Shown here: piece by piece, positions 62,150 to 64,000 of the stretch
Numbering within the stretch: the stretch's first letter is position 1
Layout of the letters: the number at the start of each line of letters is the position of its first letter
Source: Numida meleagris
Taxonomy: Eukaryota; Chordata; Aves; Galliformes; Numididae
Length of the DNA stretch: 64,000 nucleotides
Assembly: GCF_002078875.1 (NCBI RefSeq)
Contig: NC_034410.1
Location: forward strand, 102,554,138-102,618,137
Direction of reading: 5' to 3'
The notes under the pieces: generated by a model
The model's input: only the letters and a program-made list of their open reading frames with translations
The model's database searches: none
Told to the model about the DNA's origin: nothing
Program-made: the position numbers and the translations under genes

Positions 62150-63880
62150 CAAACAGCATTGGCTCAAATGATCATGTTTTGATTCAGTTTACATTAAATG
62201 GAATGATAAACAAAAGTAAGGTTGGAACTAATGTTCTCCATTTCAAAAGGGCAAGCTCTGATGGACTAAGTGCTCTGAGCACCCTAACTGCCCAAGTAAA
62301 CACTTTGTGTGCCTCCAGGCCTTGAATGGGGAAGAGGCTGAAGGATTCTTAGAATCTCTGGTGCTAGTAAGATCTCAGAGCTGTATTCTTGGCAACATGG
62401 GAAAAAGAAGAATCTATGGACCTGCTGGATAAAGAGTCACTTAAAGAGCCTTTAGATCAAACTTTAATAAGGATAATGACTTTGAAGAGAAGCGCAAATG
62501 GAAGACAGACAGTGGGAATGAGGTTTTACCACACAGGAAATAACAGCAAAAATCTAAGAGTTTAATCCTCCCTATTTGGGAGGAACTGAGTAATCTCATT
62601 CAGAATTCAGACAGAACTGCCGCATGAAACTACAGGAACAGTCACAGATATTCACGACAAGCCTATCAACTCATGGGATTAAAAAAATAGCAAACTCAGT
62701 ACCTTCCATTAAGAGAGAGAAGAATAAAAATCTGACAATTACTAGTTAGACCTGAAATGTCTGAAGGCTTTGGAACAAATTTTGGAAAAAAAGAAAAGAA
62801 GTAATTTAAGTCATGGAGATAAACTGGGAATGTACTAAAAAAAATTACCAAAGGGTTTGAGTTCGCTAAAGATAGGTTTCCTTAGAATAACTTCATGGGA
62901 TTTTTATAAGATTACTGATTTTCAAGACAAAGGAAATGTGTTAGATCTAATTTATCTGGGCTTTAGCAAAGCATTTAATAAGGCACCAGAAGGGAAATGA
63001 TTTCTTAAACTGGAGAAAATAGGGATGCACAGAGGAACTGTTGAGTGGGAGCCTGCTGAAAGGAAGACAACCATTGGTAGTACTAAAAGGATAACCACTG
63101 GGCTGAAAGAGAGACATGAATGAAGCTTCTCCAGGATGTTTTTGGATCATCTTTTTCTCTATGGGTATAAATAAGAAGGGTGATGTCTTTTGGGACCCTG
63201 AGTTGAATAATGATTGTCCATAGCTAAGATAAAGTGTCAATACAGAAGAGGATCAAGGTAGCAGACAGAAAGAATGGAAGTACTTAAGAATATGCAACAC
63301 AAGCTCCTGCATTGAGAGACTGACACCATAGTTGCTGTAAACAGACAGTTTGTCATTTGGAAATGACCGCAGTATGGTTAAGCTGGTAAAACAGCTGATG
63401 ACAGTATGAATGGCTCCAAGCTGCAAAGGCAAAATTCAGCCCATGACAGGCAAGATAGTCCCAGTAGAAACAAGAAACTATTAAGATAATTGTACAAAGC
63501 AGAGCTGCAACAAGATCTGAAATACCACCTACTCCTTTGGCTACCCATATTAAAAAAAAAATCATTAATTCAAACATAAACTGATGAAGAGAAGAATACT
63601 AAGATGCATATTCAACGTTTTTTCTAGGGAGGCTAGAGTTTGGCTTATTCAGCTAGCAAAATGAAGTCTGAAAGGCTGCAGAACTGCCCTCTATGGATAT
63701 ACTGTGTATAAATACCTCTTATAGGAAGAAAACTAAGTCTAATTGAGCCATCCACTGGGCAAGAGCAAATGGACAGAAATTGTCCTGAAATAAAATTGAT
63801 CAGAAAAATAGTGAAAAAAAGATCTAACCCAGTTTCTAACATCCTTCCAAATGGAAAGATAAGGTCAACTCTCCAACCTG
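62150..63880 (+). mobile_element. Long ancient CR1-clade LINE relic (endonuclease end, linker, reverse transcriptase, ORF2 end)
   Basis: A plus-strand relic readable by its order of ORF2 segments. At 62161-62220 one frame gives SNDH followed by IQFTLNG, the end of the endonuclease (SDH motif at 62164-62175). At about 62317-62400 comes the linker (LNGEEA, then SLVL). At 62850-63000 follow a TKGR-like remnant, then VLDLIYLGFSKAFN, the reverse-transcriptase segment normally LDFSKAFD. Words matching the VPQGS and FADD regions are badly decayed (63110-63260). At 63540-63720 the 'ttggcttattcagctagcaa' and 'ataaatacctctta' words mark the ORF2 end. Stops and frameshifts are frequent. The match is to old CR1 types best known from turtles rather than to young avian copies. 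No 3' tail is seen. The start is approximate. Confidence 0.75.
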
Positions 63881-64000
63881 ATAATTTCTTTCAATGACAG
63901 AGCTTGGCCCCTTTGACAGAATTTGTACAACATGGTACCTGCAAAGCCTGGTGTTTCTAACTCTGTGTTAGACTGATGTTCCCTATATCCAGCTATGTTT

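Noticed and set aside
1..64000. Endogenous retrovirus with LTR pairs
   Set aside because: I looked for paired terminal repeats, primer-binding sites, polypurine tracts and gag/pol remnants and saw none; the only LTR-like hint is the single patch at 2690-2885.
1..64000. tRNA, snRNA, CRISPR or prokaryotic-type gene clusters
   Set aside because: No cloverleaf with a GGTTCGA-type T-loop, no snRNA signature, no regularly spaced direct repeats, and the repeat content is plainly vertebrate.

Overview
The window is vertebrate nuclear DNA and almost certainly avian. The clearest evidence is the repeat content: seven recognisable CR1 LINE copies with the bird/reptile 3' end (octamer repeats of the ATTCTATG type), and no L1, Alu or other mammal-specific repeats. 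Galliform (chicken-like) fits the CR1 sequences, but the species cannot be fixed from this text. The DNA is AT-rich with low CpG.

I find no host protein-coding gene or exon I can support, and no rRNA, tRNA, snRNA, CRISPR array or bacterial-type operon. Open frames up to 186 codons occur, but apart from two inside CR1 copies they show no family signature, and their number is what chance gives in 64 kb read in six frames. The window reads as an intergenic or long-intron stretch.

Layout: 1-9.3 kb is mostly unique, with a promoter-like GC-richer patch near 2.7 kb and a MIR-like tail near 8.1 kb. Two minus-strand CR1 copies lie at 9.28-9.72 and 10.50-11.81 kb; the second keeps a broken reverse transcriptase. 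From 11.8 to 28.4 kb it is mostly unique, with a palindromic transposon-like fossil near 24.4 kb and two strong hairpins near 26.4 kb. A CR1 end and an L2-like relic sit at 28.4-29.0 kb, followed by AT-rich, homeodomain-core-rich sequence that could be conserved noncoding DNA (29.6-31.4 kb). From 35.7 to 40.8 kb there is a cluster of CR1 pieces of different ages on both strands. A plus-strand CR1 with a reverse-transcriptase fragment occupies 45.86-46.79 kb, a MIR-like relic 47.65-47.79 kb, and another CR1 end 52.96-53.32 kb. A long, heavily decayed CR1 relic (endonuclease end, linker, reverse transcriptase, start of the 3' region) runs from about 62.15 to 63.88 kb.

The most informative content is this layering of repeats: avian CR1 ends that are still easy to read, over older CR1/L2/MIR-type relics shared widely among amniotes. 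I found no convincing new biological system. The best leads are a near-perfect 78-nt hairpin at 26351-26428, the long ancient CR1 at 62.15-63.88 kb, and the promoter-like patch at 2.69-2.89 kb. Repeat-family assignments rest on remembered consensus patterns, not on a search.
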